Shown here piece after piece: positions 7,817 through 15,386 of a stretch of DNA of 22,110 bases. The stretch covers positions 1 through 22,110 of the forward strand of contig JAEXRD010000004.1 in the NCBI GenBank assembly GCA_023438245.1. Direction: 5' to 3'. Both the position numbers and the translations under genes were made by a program. The notes below the pieces were generated by a model. That model searched no databases. It had not been told where the DNA came from and saw only the letters and a program-made list of their open reading frames with translations. The first letter of the stretch is position 1. The number at the start of each line of letters is the position of its first letter. The DNA comes from Pseudomonadota bacterium (lineage in GTDB: Bacteria > Desulfobacterota > Desulfovibrionia > Desulfovibrionales > Desulfovibrionaceae).

Positions 7817-9514
7817 TTAGTGGGGCGCCTGACCGACATGGTGCACGCTGTCGGCGATGCCGAGCACCTCGTCGCTGTGGGAGATGGCCAGCACGGCCAT
7901 GTCCCGCTTCAGCGCGCTGATGGTATTGAGCAGTGTGCTCTGCGTGTCCTGGTCCTGCCCGGAGGTGGCTTCGTCCAGGATGAGCAATTTCGGCCTGGCA
8001 AGCAGCGCCCGCGCGATCATGAGTCGCTGGCGCTGTCCGCCGGAGAACATGCGCCCCTGCTCGCCCACCAGGGAGTCCAGCCCCAGGGGCGTGGCGGATA
8101 CGAAATCGAGCGCGCCAGCCTTTGCCAGGGCTTCTCGGACTTCCTGGTCGGAATGGGCTCGGCCCAGCAGGATGTTGTTCCGGATGGTGTCGTTGAACAG
8201 GAAGACCTCTTGCGGGACGTAGCCGACCTGGCTTCTCCAGTGCTGCATGTCCAGCGTGTCGAGGCGCACGCCGTCGGCCAGCACCTCGCCATGCTGTGGG
8301 CGGAGCAGGCCGACGATGATGTCCGCCACGGTGGTCTTGCCCGACCCGGAAGGACCGCACAGGGCCGTGACGGAGCCTATGTCGAGCGAGAGGGTCAGTC
8401 CGGTCAGGATGGACCTGCCTTCATAGCCGAAACTGACGTCTTTGAGTTCGATCCGGTGCTTCAGTTCCAGTTTTCGGCCCCGGCCTTCGGGTTCCCGGAA
8501 GCTGTGAATCTCGGCGATTTTGTGGCGCATGGACAGGAAGATCCCCTCAAGCGCGGCGTACTGCTGGTGGCTTTGTTGCGCGCTGGACAGCCGGGTGAAG
8601 ATGCGCTGGAAGAAGAAGGCCATGGCCAGCAGCATGGCTCCGCTCATGCCGAGCGAGGTCTTGCACCAGTAGAGACCCAGCGCCAGAAACACGGTGAACA
8701 CAGGCTCCTGCAGCGCGGAGATGAGCCCGGAGGTGTTGATGGTCTGGCGCGCCGCAGCCTTGTAGCGCTCGGATTGCGCATGGATGTGGCGGTGGAAGCT
8801 CTGCGCCAGGCCCATGACTTTGAGGGGCTTGGCGCCGGCCAGGCTGTCAGTGAAGAAGCTGGACATTGCGTTCAGGGAATCCGCCTGGCGGACGCCAGCG
8901 CTCCGCACGGAACGGATGAGGCGGCGGAACAGGGTCAGGAAGAGCGCGCCGCACAGGATGGACGTGAGCATGACCTGCCAGGACACGAGCAGTCCTGCCA
9001 GGAAATAGGTGAGGGCCTGCACCAGATGGGAGAGCACCTGGCAAAATGAGCGTAGCGCCATGCCTGAATAGGCGGATTCTGTGGACAGCGCATAGGTCAG
9101 GCTTCCGGACTTGTTCGCGGTGAAGTAGGACCACTCCGCGCACAGCAGGGCGTCCATCAGCTCCGCGCGGAGTTGGGTGGTGATCTCCACTTCCACGTAT
9201 CCGGTCTGCCGGAAGGCCAGGAGCGTGAGGAACCCCTTGGCGGTTATGGCCAGGGCCACGACCAGCAGCAGTTGCGGGAGCGAGGGCTCGCCTCCGAAAC
9301 TGGCCAGCAGCGATCCAAGCGGCCCGGTCATGGTGGACCGAATGTCCTCACCGAGGATTTTGGCCATCAGGGGGGCCATGCTGACCGCCCCCACGGATTC
9401 CACGAGCCCTGCCAGCACCAGGAAGAAGAGCATGTTCAGCGTCTGCCTTGGGTACTTGCGTAGGAAGTACATCCAGGAGGGGCCGCGCATATCGTCTCGA
9501 AGGGCGCCGCTCAT
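7817..9514 (-). CDS. ABC exporter half-transporter (membrane domain fused to ATPase)
   Basis: This is a 565-residue type IV ABC exporter. The membrane domain (about 20-310) has helices near 26-50, 81-101, 160-180, 182-200 and 272-302. The ATPase has Walker A GPSGSGKT (387-394), Q-loop Gln435, signature SGGQRQR (491-497), Walker B LLILDEA (510-516) and H-loop His546. The start at 9514 follows GGAGG by ten bases; the longer open frame upstream lies inside pseF and is arginine/serine rich. Like PglK and MsbA it could homodimerise. Within a glycan operon it may flip a lipid-linked sugar, although peptide or lipid export cannot be excluded from sequence. It sits 46 bases after pseF. Confidence 0.92.
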   Translation of the reverse strand: MSGALRDDMRGPSWMYFLRKYPRQTLNMLFFLVLAGLVESVGAVSMAPLMAKILGEDIRSTMTGPLGSLLASFGGEPSLPQLLLVVALAITAKGFLTLLAFRQTGYVEVEITTQLRAELMDALLCAEWSYFTANKSGSLTYALSTESAYSGMALRSFCQVLSHLVQALTYFLAGLLVSWQVMLTSILCGALFLTLFRRLIRSVRSAGVRQADSLNAMSSFFTDSLAGAKPLKVMGLAQSFHRHIHAQSERYKAAARQTINTSGLISALQEPVFTVFLALGLYWCKTSLGMSGAMLLAMAFFFQRIFTRLSSAQQSHQQYAALEGIFLSMRHKIAEIHSFREPEGRGRKLELKHRIELKDVSFGYEGRSILTGLTLSLDIGSVTALCGPSGSGKTTVADIIVGLLRPQHGEVLADGVRLDTLDMQHWRSQVGYVPQEVFLFNDTIRNNILLGRAHSDQEVREALAKAGALDFVSATPLGLDSLVGEQGRMFSGGQRQRLMIARALLARPKLLILDEATSGQDQDTQSTLLNTISALKRDMAVLAISHSDEVLGIADSVHHVGQAPH

Positions 9515-9560
9515 CGTATTCTGGCCTCCATGCCTGCGTCGCGTGCGGGGGGCGGGCGCC

Positions 9561-10250
9561 TCATTCGCCGCCTCTTGCGCGGAATATGCGCTCCGCCACG
9601 GTCCAATCTTCTTCGGTGTCGATGTCCTGGACCTGCCAGCGCGGCAGGACCACGGGCCGGGCGTCCGCAGCGTAGAGACGCGGGCTGGCGAGGAATCGCT
9701 CCGGATCGACCCAATAGAACTGGCCGGCATCGTGGTACGCTTCGGGAAGGTCCTGAGAGCGCTTGTTCTCGTTTTCCGGCCAGATCATCTCCAGCGCACC
9801 CGTGTTGCCGACGCGTAAGGCCCGGAAAATCGGCGATGTGAAGGTCGTCACCGAGAAGCAGCACGAGCAGCCCGTGGCGCGCATCACCTCCAGTCCGCTG
9901 GCCAGGGCGTCCGCTTCCAGCAGGGGCGCGGTGGGGTAGATGCAGCAGGCGTACGTCGGCTCCCGGCCGCTGTCTTTGATCCAGCGCAGCGCATGTTCCA
10001 GCACGGGTTCGGTTCCCACCAGGTCGCCTGAGAGTGTCTCGGGCCTGAGAAACGGCGCGCTGGCACCCCACTCCCTGGCGGTCTGGGCGATCCGCTCGGA
10101 GTCGGTGGAGACCAGAATCTCGTCGAACAGCCCGGAGCGGAGAGCCGCCTCAATGGGCCAGGCTATCATGGGCCGACCGCAAAAGGGCCGGATGTTTTTT
10201 CCGGGAATGCGCTTGCTGCCGCCGCGGGCCGGAATGATGGCGATGTTCAT
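9561..10250 (-). CDS. pseF: Pseudaminic acid cytidylyltransferase
   Basis: This 229-residue enzyme activates a nonulosonic acid with CTP to give the CMP-sugar used by transferases. The N-terminus IIPARGGSKRIPGKN (5-19) is the nucleotide-binding motif of CMP-sugar synthetases, and LVSTDSERIA follows in the usual place. The segment KRSQDLPEAYHDAGQFYW is characteristic of the PseF branch rather than NeuA. The C-terminal WQVQDIDTEEDW is also family-typical. Its start overlaps the stop of the preceding methylase gene as ATGA, which points to coupled translation. Family identity is firm. The exact nonulosonate, pseudaminic or a stereoisomer, depends on the upstream enzymes. Confidence 0.93.
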   Translation of the reverse strand: MNIAIIPARGGSKRIPGKNIRPFCGRPMIAWPIEAALRSGLFDEILVSTDSERIAQTAREWGASAPFLRPETLSGDLVGTEPVLEHALRWIKDSGREPTYACCIYPTAPLLEADALASGLEVMRATGCSCCFSVTTFTSPIFRALRVGNTGALEMIWPENENKRSQDLPEAYHDAGQFYWVDPERFLASPRLYAADARPVVLPRWQVQDIDTEEDWTVAERIFRARGGE

Positions 10251-10861
10251 GGCCGTTCCATCAGAAACCAGGTCAGGTCGTCCACACCCCGCAGATCCCT
10301 GTGATAGATGAAGCCGTAATCCAGGAGCCGTAGATCCGGATGCCGCTCGAGCATCTCCCCGGCGAAGTCGCGCTTGAACAGGGCCGCTTTTGCGCCACGG
10401 TACTCCAGCTCAACGGGGCTCGGATTGTAGTATTCCGCAATGCAGACATAGCGCGAAGAGCTCTCGTACATCCTGTCGTACGCTGTGGGCAGGTGCTCCG
10501 GGTTGATGTGGATAAGAACTCCGCTGGTGAACACGAGGTCGTAGCGCCTGGGCGCCGTGAACTCCAGCAGGGACTGGTTGATGGTGGTGAGGCCGGGAAT
10601 GCGCCGTAAAACTTCTGCTGCGGCGGGGTTGATCTCCACAGTGGCAAACTCGGCTTCGGGCAGGATGTTCCGCAAGGCATGGAGATTGATGCCGATATTG
10701 GCGCCAAGCTCCAGAACCGAGCCAATCTCGCCCGCACGCTGCAGGATGCGTGCGAACATTGCGGTCCTGTCCGCAATGGCTTGCGTCGAGGCCTGGTTGC
10801 GGCTGATGTAGGCCTCGCCGAATTCGGTGGCCCACAGTTGTTCCTGCTGCGTCTTATACAT
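10247..10861 (-). CDS. Pseudaminic acid biosynthesis-associated methylase
   Basis: This is a 204-residue SAM-dependent class I methyltransferase. MYKTQQEQLWATEFGEAYISRN at the start and the SAM-binding motif VLELGANIGINL (49-60) fit the small family of methylases found in Pse clusters, whose members are about this length. VEINPAAAEVLRR is the acidic second motif and FTSGVLIHINPEHL (111-124) the motif IV/V region. I chose 10861, which has GGAG about 9 bases upstream and gives the family-typical N-terminus. An ATG at 10924, eight bases after the deacetylase stop, would add 21 basic residues. Its target is not known; a hydroxyl or amino group of the nonulosonate or its precursor is likely. Confidence 0.88.
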   Translation of the reverse strand: MYKTQQEQLWATEFGEAYISRNQASTQAIADRTAMFARILQRAGEIGSVLELGANIGINLHALRNILPEAEFATVEINPAAAEVLRRIPGLTTINQSLLEFTAPRRYDLVFTSGVLIHINPEHLPTAYDRMYESSSRYVCIAEYYNPSPVELEYRGAKAALFKRDFAGEMLERHPDLRLLDYGFIYHRDLRGVDDLTWFLMERP

Positions 10862-10932
10862 CGGCTTGCTCCATGCTGTCGGTATTTTGCGCGGACCGGA
10901 CTTCTTGCCCGGCCAGCCACTCATGATCTGCC

Positions 10933-11613
10933 CTAGCGGATGGCCCGCGCCAAAAGAAAGGCCTCGGCGCGCGCAACGCCGATGGACGACCCCAGGCGGG
11001 TCGCCTCCGCGGTGATGGCCTCGGCGGAGCGCGGATGCGGAAAGGGCCGCATTTCGGAGGCATAGGCCTCCAGCGCGCGCAGCTTTTTGTCCCAGTGCTC
11101 GGAGACGTCGTAGAAGACCGTGGGGGAATATGTGCCGCCGAGTAAGCCAAAGGCCCACTCTGTGGATGAGGCCACTGAGAAGTGCAGCACTTCGCGCGCG
11201 CCCTCTCCGGGCAAGGGCCGGGTGGCCGTCAGCACCGCCTTGGCCACCAGTTGGTGGTCGACATTCAGGTCGCCGGGAAAGTGTGTCAGCACAAGCTCGG
11301 GCCGGTGCCTCTTCACAAGCTCCTCCACGATCTTGACCAGCGAGAGCAGGGGCACTGTGTCCAGGCTGTTGTCAGGCAGGCCGAAGTGTTCCACCCCCTG
11401 CGCACCCAGGATGGATGCCGCTCGCCGGGAGGCCTGGCGCAGGGCCTCCAGTTCGACGCCCGCCTCTGCCGACGCTCCCCGCGAGGTCACCCCTTCGCCC
11501 AGGATGGCCAGGTGCACGCGCCAGCCTTCTGCCGCAAGCTTGGCGACGGTTGCGCCGCAGCCCAAGATTTCGTCATCCGGATGTGCTGCCACAACCAGCA
11601 TGCTTTTGCTCAT
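10933..11613 (-). CDS. LmbE/PIG-L family sugar N-deacetylase
   Basis: This is a 226-residue zinc hydrolase. AHPDDEILGCG (10-20) holds the catalytic Asp13 and the metal ligands His11 and Asp14; NVDHQ (117-121) supplies the third ligand, His120. Members remove acetyl from N-acetylglucosamine-type sugars. In this operon it could expose an amine on the nonulosonate or a neighbouring sugar for another substituent. An AGAAGGAA ribosome-binding stretch precedes the ATG, which overlaps the WbqC stop as ATGA. The family call is strong; the substrate is inferred from the neighbourhood only. Confidence 0.92.
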   Translation of the reverse strand: MSKSMLVVAAHPDDEILGCGATVAKLAAEGWRVHLAILGEGVTSRGASAEAGVELEALRQASRRAASILGAQGVEHFGLPDNSLDTVPLLSLVKIVEELVKRHRPELVLTHFPGDLNVDHQLVAKAVLTATRPLPGEGAREVLHFSVASSTEWAFGLLGGTYSPTVFYDVSEHWDKKLRALEAYASEMRPFPHPRSAEAITAEATRLGSSIGVARAEAFLLARAIR

Positions 11614-12338
11614 GGTGCAGTTTCCTTCTGGGGGGTGTCGTGCAACAGCCTGTCGCCAGTTATGATGTCGAGGCTTTTCGGGCCATGGTTCAAAAGCAGG
11701 TCGAGTGCGGAAAGATATGGTTCAAAACCGGGATAGACCTGCCTGTATGTCGGGTGAGGGTAGTCGTGAAACTCAAGGGCGATGCCCTCGTGCGCGAAGG
11801 CGGCGCTGTCCAGGTAGTCACGTCCGAAGGGGCCGGAGAGATAGGTTGAAGCCCCGGATGCCTTGCAGATGTTGAGGATGAGCTGGGATTTCGTACCCTC
11901 GACGTCCATGCTGGAGCTCCAGAGTATGGGCGTGGTTACGCCAAGGCAGGAAAGAAGGATGTCGGTTGTGAACCGCGAAAGATTTACCAGTGTCTCTGGA
12001 TCGTGCCCGTATGCGTTTTCAAGAAGGCCAGCGTATTTTGCGAACCAAGGAGCGCGCCGATAGTGCTGGCTGATGGTGGCCCAGTGTTTCTCGCGCCATT
12101 TGGATTGAGGAGCTAAGCGAATGGCGCATAAAGGCATATGTAGCGTTTGTGCGTCCAGCGGCACGGTGAGCCAGCACCACCCATCAGGAGTCCGCAGACG
12201 GTTGCGATTGGCAAACCTGGTCTTGCTCGAATGATCCATTTGCACATGGTCAAGCACGATGTGTAGGTCGCTCTTGGCTATTCGGTCAAAGTACCCGAGC
12301 CAGGGCAGGTAGGCAGGCTGCATGATCGATACAATCAT
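11610..12338 (-). CDS. WbqC-like family protein
   Basis: This is a 242-residue protein that opens with IMQPAYLPWLGYFDRIAKSD, the signature of the WbqC family found in O-antigen and capsule clusters. DHVQMDHSSKTRFANRNR follows in the expected place. No membrane segment is seen. The family has no settled biochemical role that I can name. Its recurrent place beside amino-sugar and nonulosonate genes suggests glycan modification. AAGGA lies eight bases before the start, and both ends overlap neighbours by four bases. The DNA is AT-richer than the pse genes upstream, suggesting a separate origin. Confidence 0.9.
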   Translation of the reverse strand: MIVSIMQPAYLPWLGYFDRIAKSDLHIVLDHVQMDHSSKTRFANRNRLRTPDGWCWLTVPLDAQTLHMPLCAIRLAPQSKWREKHWATISQHYRRAPWFAKYAGLLENAYGHDPETLVNLSRFTTDILLSCLGVTTPILWSSSMDVEGTKSQLILNICKASGASTYLSGPFGRDYLDSAAFAHEGIALEFHDYPHPTYRQVYPGFEPYLSALDLLLNHGPKSLDIITGDRLLHDTPQKETAP

Positions 12339-12952
12339 TGAGCGTCCTTGTGCAGATAGATGCTGAAATCGCCAGGGTGATAGTCATGCCGGAGCGAAAA
12401 GCGCAAAGATATGGCCTGGGCGATCTCCACGGCGTGCGCCGGTTCGGCTCTGAACTCATCCTGGCCACTTGCCGGGGTGCGGGCGCTCAGCAGATTGAAT
12501 GCTGTGGCCCTGCGACACAATGAGAACATGCGGCGAGCCATGGCATCAAGATATGTGTAAGAGTCCACTGTAGCTTTGTAGAAAATGCCGCTAGCTATGA
12601 CATAGTCGTACTGTAGTTTCGGGGGGTTGGTTTTTAAGATGCTGCACAACTCGAAGCGAGACTCGGGGTGCTTTCGCTTGGCCACTTCCAGCATGGGGGG
12701 GGTTATGTCTACACCAGTGTAGTCAATGCGCAGGCCATTGTCTCTGCACCAATCGATGAAGTCGCCGTGCCCACAACCGACATCCAATACAGATGCGCCA
12801 TCGAGCAGCCCCACCTCGGCCAGCACTTTGAACCTAAGTTGCTGCGACTTTGGGCTGCCCCAGTCCAGGGTTGCCCATTCTCCGCCTCTGGAGGCCGCCA
12901 GCGACTGGAAGTGGTGGACAGTAAGTTCCTCGTTCCGTTCCATGTCGTCCAT
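12335..12952 (-). CDS. Class I SAM-dependent methyltransferase
   Basis: This is a 205-residue protein with the SAM-binding motif SVLDVGCGHGDF (54-65), an acidic loop YTGVDITPPMLEVAKRK (78-94) and the motif IV-like stretch YDYVIASGIF. The start at 12952 has GGGGC about eight bases upstream. Earlier in-frame Met codons (12979, 13000) would overlap the previous gene and lack a ribosome-binding site. A run of eight C encodes Thr-Pro-Pro at residues 84-86. One 60-base row inside it (12541-12600) is only 25/60 GC, far below the flanking pse genes. The acceptor is unknown; a glycan hydroxyl is the likely target given the context. Confidence 0.82.
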   Translation of the reverse strand: MDDMERNEELTVHHFQSLAASRGGEWATLDWGSPKSQQLRFKVLAEVGLLDGASVLDVGCGHGDFIDWCRDNGLRIDYTGVDITPPMLEVAKRKHPESRFELCSILKTNPPKLQYDYVIASGIFYKATVDSYTYLDAMARRMFSLCRRATAFNLLSARTPASGQDEFRAEPAHAVEIAQAISLRFSLRHDYHPGDFSIYLHKDAQ

Positions 12953-12972
12953 GGTGTGCCCCAAGCCCCGCA

Positions 12973-13662
12973 CTAACATTTGCGTGCAACAATACGCCAA
13001 TCTCCGCGCACGGAGATCTGCGGTTTGAGAACGTTGTCGACACGGACATGTGTGAGATCAAGCAACGTCCAATCCTCTGCGAAAGCTCTCAGGATGTCGT
13101 TTCGGCCCCAGAAGCACAGCTGGCCGTTGTTCTCCAGACCGCCTTCAGTGATGCCGGTGATAAGGCCGTCTCGGCCCAGACAGCCGCTGGCGGCGCTGCT
13201 TGAGATGTCACTATATGGATTCAAGAACAGGGTGCCGCCTGGTCGAAGCACCCGATGCGCTTCTTTGATGGCGCGATGGGCAGAGGAGAATCCCACGCAG
13301 GTGACTGCCCCTCTATCCAAAACCATGTCCATGGAGTCGGATTCAAAAGGCAGGGTCCCAGTGAAATCGCCTACCAAGAGCTGGCCTTGCAGCCCATTCT
13401 GTTCGAAGGTCTGTTTGGCGAAGGCGATGGCGCTTGCACTCCCGTCCAATCCATAGACGGTAAAGCCTTCCTTTGCCGCAAAGAGGAGGTTGGGCGCAGT
13501 TCCGCAGCCCAGTTCCAGGATGTGGATTTCCTTTCGTGGTTTGTCCTTGGGGGCGTTGCGAAATACGTGAGTGACGATCGCATCCCAAGGATAGCGGACC
13601 GAGTGGCCCGAGGCATAGGTTTGCTCCCAGACAGGATCAAAGGTATGGTTGCGTGTTGGCAT
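12973..13662 (-). CDS. Class I SAM-dependent methyltransferase
   Basis: This is a 229-residue protein. HILELGCGTAPNLLFA (47-62) is the SAM-binding glycine loop, VYGLDGSASAIAFAK the second motif, VGDFTGTLPFESDSMDMVLDRG the motif II-III region, and the AHRVLRPGGTLFLNPYSD segment (135-152) the typical helix and strand after it. Its ATG overlaps the TGA of the upstream nonulosonate synthase by one base, so it is probably translated by coupling. It differs in sequence from the next methyltransferase and is not an obvious duplicate. The substrate cannot be read from the sequence. Confidence 0.85.
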   Translation of the reverse strand: MPTRNHTFDPVWEQTYASGHSVRYPWDAIVTHVFRNAPKDKPRKEIHILELGCGTAPNLLFAAKEGFTVYGLDGSASAIAFAKQTFEQNGLQGQLLVGDFTGTLPFESDSMDMVLDRGAVTCVGFSSAHRAIKEAHRVLRPGGTLFLNPYSDISSSAASGCLGRDGLITGITEGGLENNGQLCFWGRNDILRAFAEDWTLLDLTHVRVDNVLKPQISVRGDWRIVARKC

Positions 13663-14708
13663 CAAACATCCTCCTTGCAAAATATTTCGCCTTTTTGCAG
13701 GCTTCGCTTGAGGGTCCGTCCCCGAAGCCAGGCGGACTGCTCCGGGGGAATCCCCGAACCGGGCCTGCGCAGCACCACATCGCTGGCGGCGACGACGGTC
13801 CCGGCGGACATGTCGCGGGCCGCCGCGCAGGAGAGGCGGAAGGATTCCCGGGCTTCGCCCTCCAGGTCCGAATAGCCGAGCTGGGCCTCGCCAAGGCAGT
13901 CCTCCAGGGTGCGTACTGCCCGCACCAGCGCCCCGAACTCGTCTGGGTCCGCCGAAAACCAGTGGTCCGGGCCGGGCTGGTCCTTGTCCAGGGTAAAGTG
14001 CTTCTCGATAACCCGAGCGCCCATGGCAACGGCGCCCAGGGCGGCCACGTGGCCCTCCGTGTGGTCGCTGAATCCGACCGGGCAACCGAAGGCCTGCTCC
14101 AGTAATGGGATCTTGCGCAGATTCACCGACCGCGGCGGGGCCGGGTAGACGCTGACGCAGTGGAGCAGCACGAGGTCCGTACCCCCTGCGCGCCGGAAGC
14201 TGCGCACGGCCTGGTCGACCTCGCCCAAAGTAGCCATGCCGGTAGAGAGGAGAGTTGGCAGGCCGCTTCGGGCGAAGGACTCGATGAGCTCCGTGTGGCC
14301 CAGGAAATCGGAGCCGTTCTTGAGCATCGGCGCACCCACGGCAAGAAGTTCTTCCACTCCTTCCGGGCTGGTCGGCGTGGAGAGGAACAACACGCCGTGC
14401 CCGTCGCAGTGTCGCTTCAGTTCCGCCAGCGCGCCTTGGCGCAGCTCGCAGCGACTGAACAGGTCGAGCTGGGGCTCGGTGATACGGGTAGGGCCTGTGC
14501 CATAGGTGATGGTCAGGTCCTTGCCATCGAGAAAGTCCTCAGTCCGGTAGTTCTGGAACTTGACGGCGTCCGCTCCCGCCGCTGCTGCTGCGTCGATGCT
14601 CCGGCGCGCCAAATCCATGTCGCCGTTGTGGTTGATGCCGATCTCGGCGATGAGCAGGCAGGCGAAATCGGTTCCGATCCCCTTTTCGCGAAAACGAATT
14701 GAGGTCAT
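13662..14708 (-). CDS. neuB: NeuB-type nonulosonic acid synthase
   Basis: This 348-residue enzyme condenses PEP with a 6-deoxy diamino hexose or N-acetylmannosamine-type sugar to make a nine-carbon acid. The barrel opens with LIAEIGINHNGD (19-30). The metal-binding histidines are expected at His216 (GFSDHT) and His237 (EKHFTLD). A C-terminal SAF/antifreeze-like domain runs from about 290, with RRPGSGIPPE at 314-323. The GINHNG, HCVSVYPAPP and QPGPDHWFSADPDEF stretches resemble NeuB/SpsE enzymes more than classical PseI, even though the neighbouring genes are pse-type. A strong AAGGAGGAGG ribosome-binding site precedes the start. A 105-base gap separates it from the formyltransferase upstream, the largest gap between these sugar-synthesis genes. 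I see no clear promoter in that gap. Confidence 0.9.
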   Translation of the reverse strand: MTSIRFREKGIGTDFACLLIAEIGINHNGDMDLARRSIDAAAAAGADAVKFQNYRTEDFLDGKDLTITYGTGPTRITEPQLDLFSRCELRQGALAELKRHCDGHGVLFLSTPTSPEGVEELLAVGAPMLKNGSDFLGHTELIESFARSGLPTLLSTGMATLGEVDQAVRSFRRAGGTDLVLLHCVSVYPAPPRSVNLRKIPLLEQAFGCPVGFSDHTEGHVAALGAVAMGARVIEKHFTLDKDQPGPDHWFSADPDEFGALVRAVRTLEDCLGEAQLGYSDLEGEARESFRLSCAAARDMSAGTVVAASDVVLRRPGSGIPPEQSAWLRGRTLKRSLQKGEIFCKEDV

Positions 14709-14813
14709 TGCCAGCCTCCTCCTTCACATGTGGTTGGTTTGGCGCCAGCATGAGGGCTACTGGAAGCAACATGAGCCGTTCGGGCTTGTTGGCTGCTGTC
14801 CATCTTCACAGGT

Positions 14814-15386
14814 TCACCCCCGCCCCTTGAGATTGGCAACAGGCGTATTCCAGCCAAGCTCTTCGAGCAGGTGCTGAATGCGCTGTCTTTCACCAATCTT
14901 GTGTGACGTGCCGCCATGAGGCTGTTTGCGCCTGGCGCATCTCCCAGAACGGATCGCGGGCCATGCTGAACGGAAAAGCTCCAGGATGGCAATGTTGAGC
15001 TTGTCGTAAGTGCTTGCCAAGGTTTCCTTTGGGTCCGGGAAAAACATCTCTTGCTGGGCGACAACATCACCCGCGTCGATCTCTTGAGTCATGTAGTGGA
15101 TTGTGACGCCCTTTGGGGTGTCATCCAGAAAACTCCATAAATTTGGATCGGAGCCTCTATTCCAAGGCAGCAAGGATATATGCAGGTTTATGACGTTCCC
15201 AGCCAGAGCGTCCAACACAGATGGAGGCAGAATGTGTTGGTAGCGATAGCTTACGGCAAAGCCGACGTCGAGGCTTGCAACCGTAGCTGCCGTGAGCGGG
15301 ATCTCCCATTCCAGAGGTGAGTCACCATGCTCCCTGAGGATGGGTGACACCGGGGAGGGGGATGGGCCAAGCACCAGGACCTTCAT
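14814..15386 (-). CDS. Folate-dependent sugar N-formyltransferase (PseJ-like role)
   Basis: This is a 190-residue, Fmt/PurN-like formyltransferase domain. VINLHISLLPWNRGSDPN (65-82) contains the catalytic Asn67 and His69, and QEIDAGDVVAQ (101-111) contains the expected Asp104. GGTSHK (158-163) is the GGTYH-like element of sugar formyltransferases. It lies between pseG and the synthase and overlaps pseG by ATGA. No GNAT-type PseH is present in the cluster, so the most economical role is formylation of the 4-amino group of the PseC product, giving a 7-N-formyl nonulosonate. PseJ-type enzymes with this activity are known. The gene is clearly AT-richer than pseG (row 15121-15180 is 25/60 GC), which suggests separate acquisition. 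Confidence 0.85.
   Translation of the reverse strand: MKVLVLGPSPSPVSPILREHGDSPLEWEIPLTAATVASLDVGFAVSYRYQHILPPSVLDALAGNVINLHISLLPWNRGSDPNLWSFLDDTPKGVTIHYMTQEIDAGDVVAQQEMFFPDPKETLASTYDKLNIAILELFRSAWPAIRSGRCARRKQPHGGTSHKIGERQRIQHLLEELGWNTPVANLKGRG

Noticed and set aside
10862..10924. Earlier ATG for the Pse-associated methylase
   Set aside because: It would add a basic stretch not typical of the family. The ATG at 10861 has a better ribosome-binding site, though the earlier start cannot be excluded.
14705..15070. Small minus-strand open frame in the gap before the synthase
   Set aside because: It mostly overlaps the formyltransferase in another frame and matches no family, so the gap is best read as non-coding.
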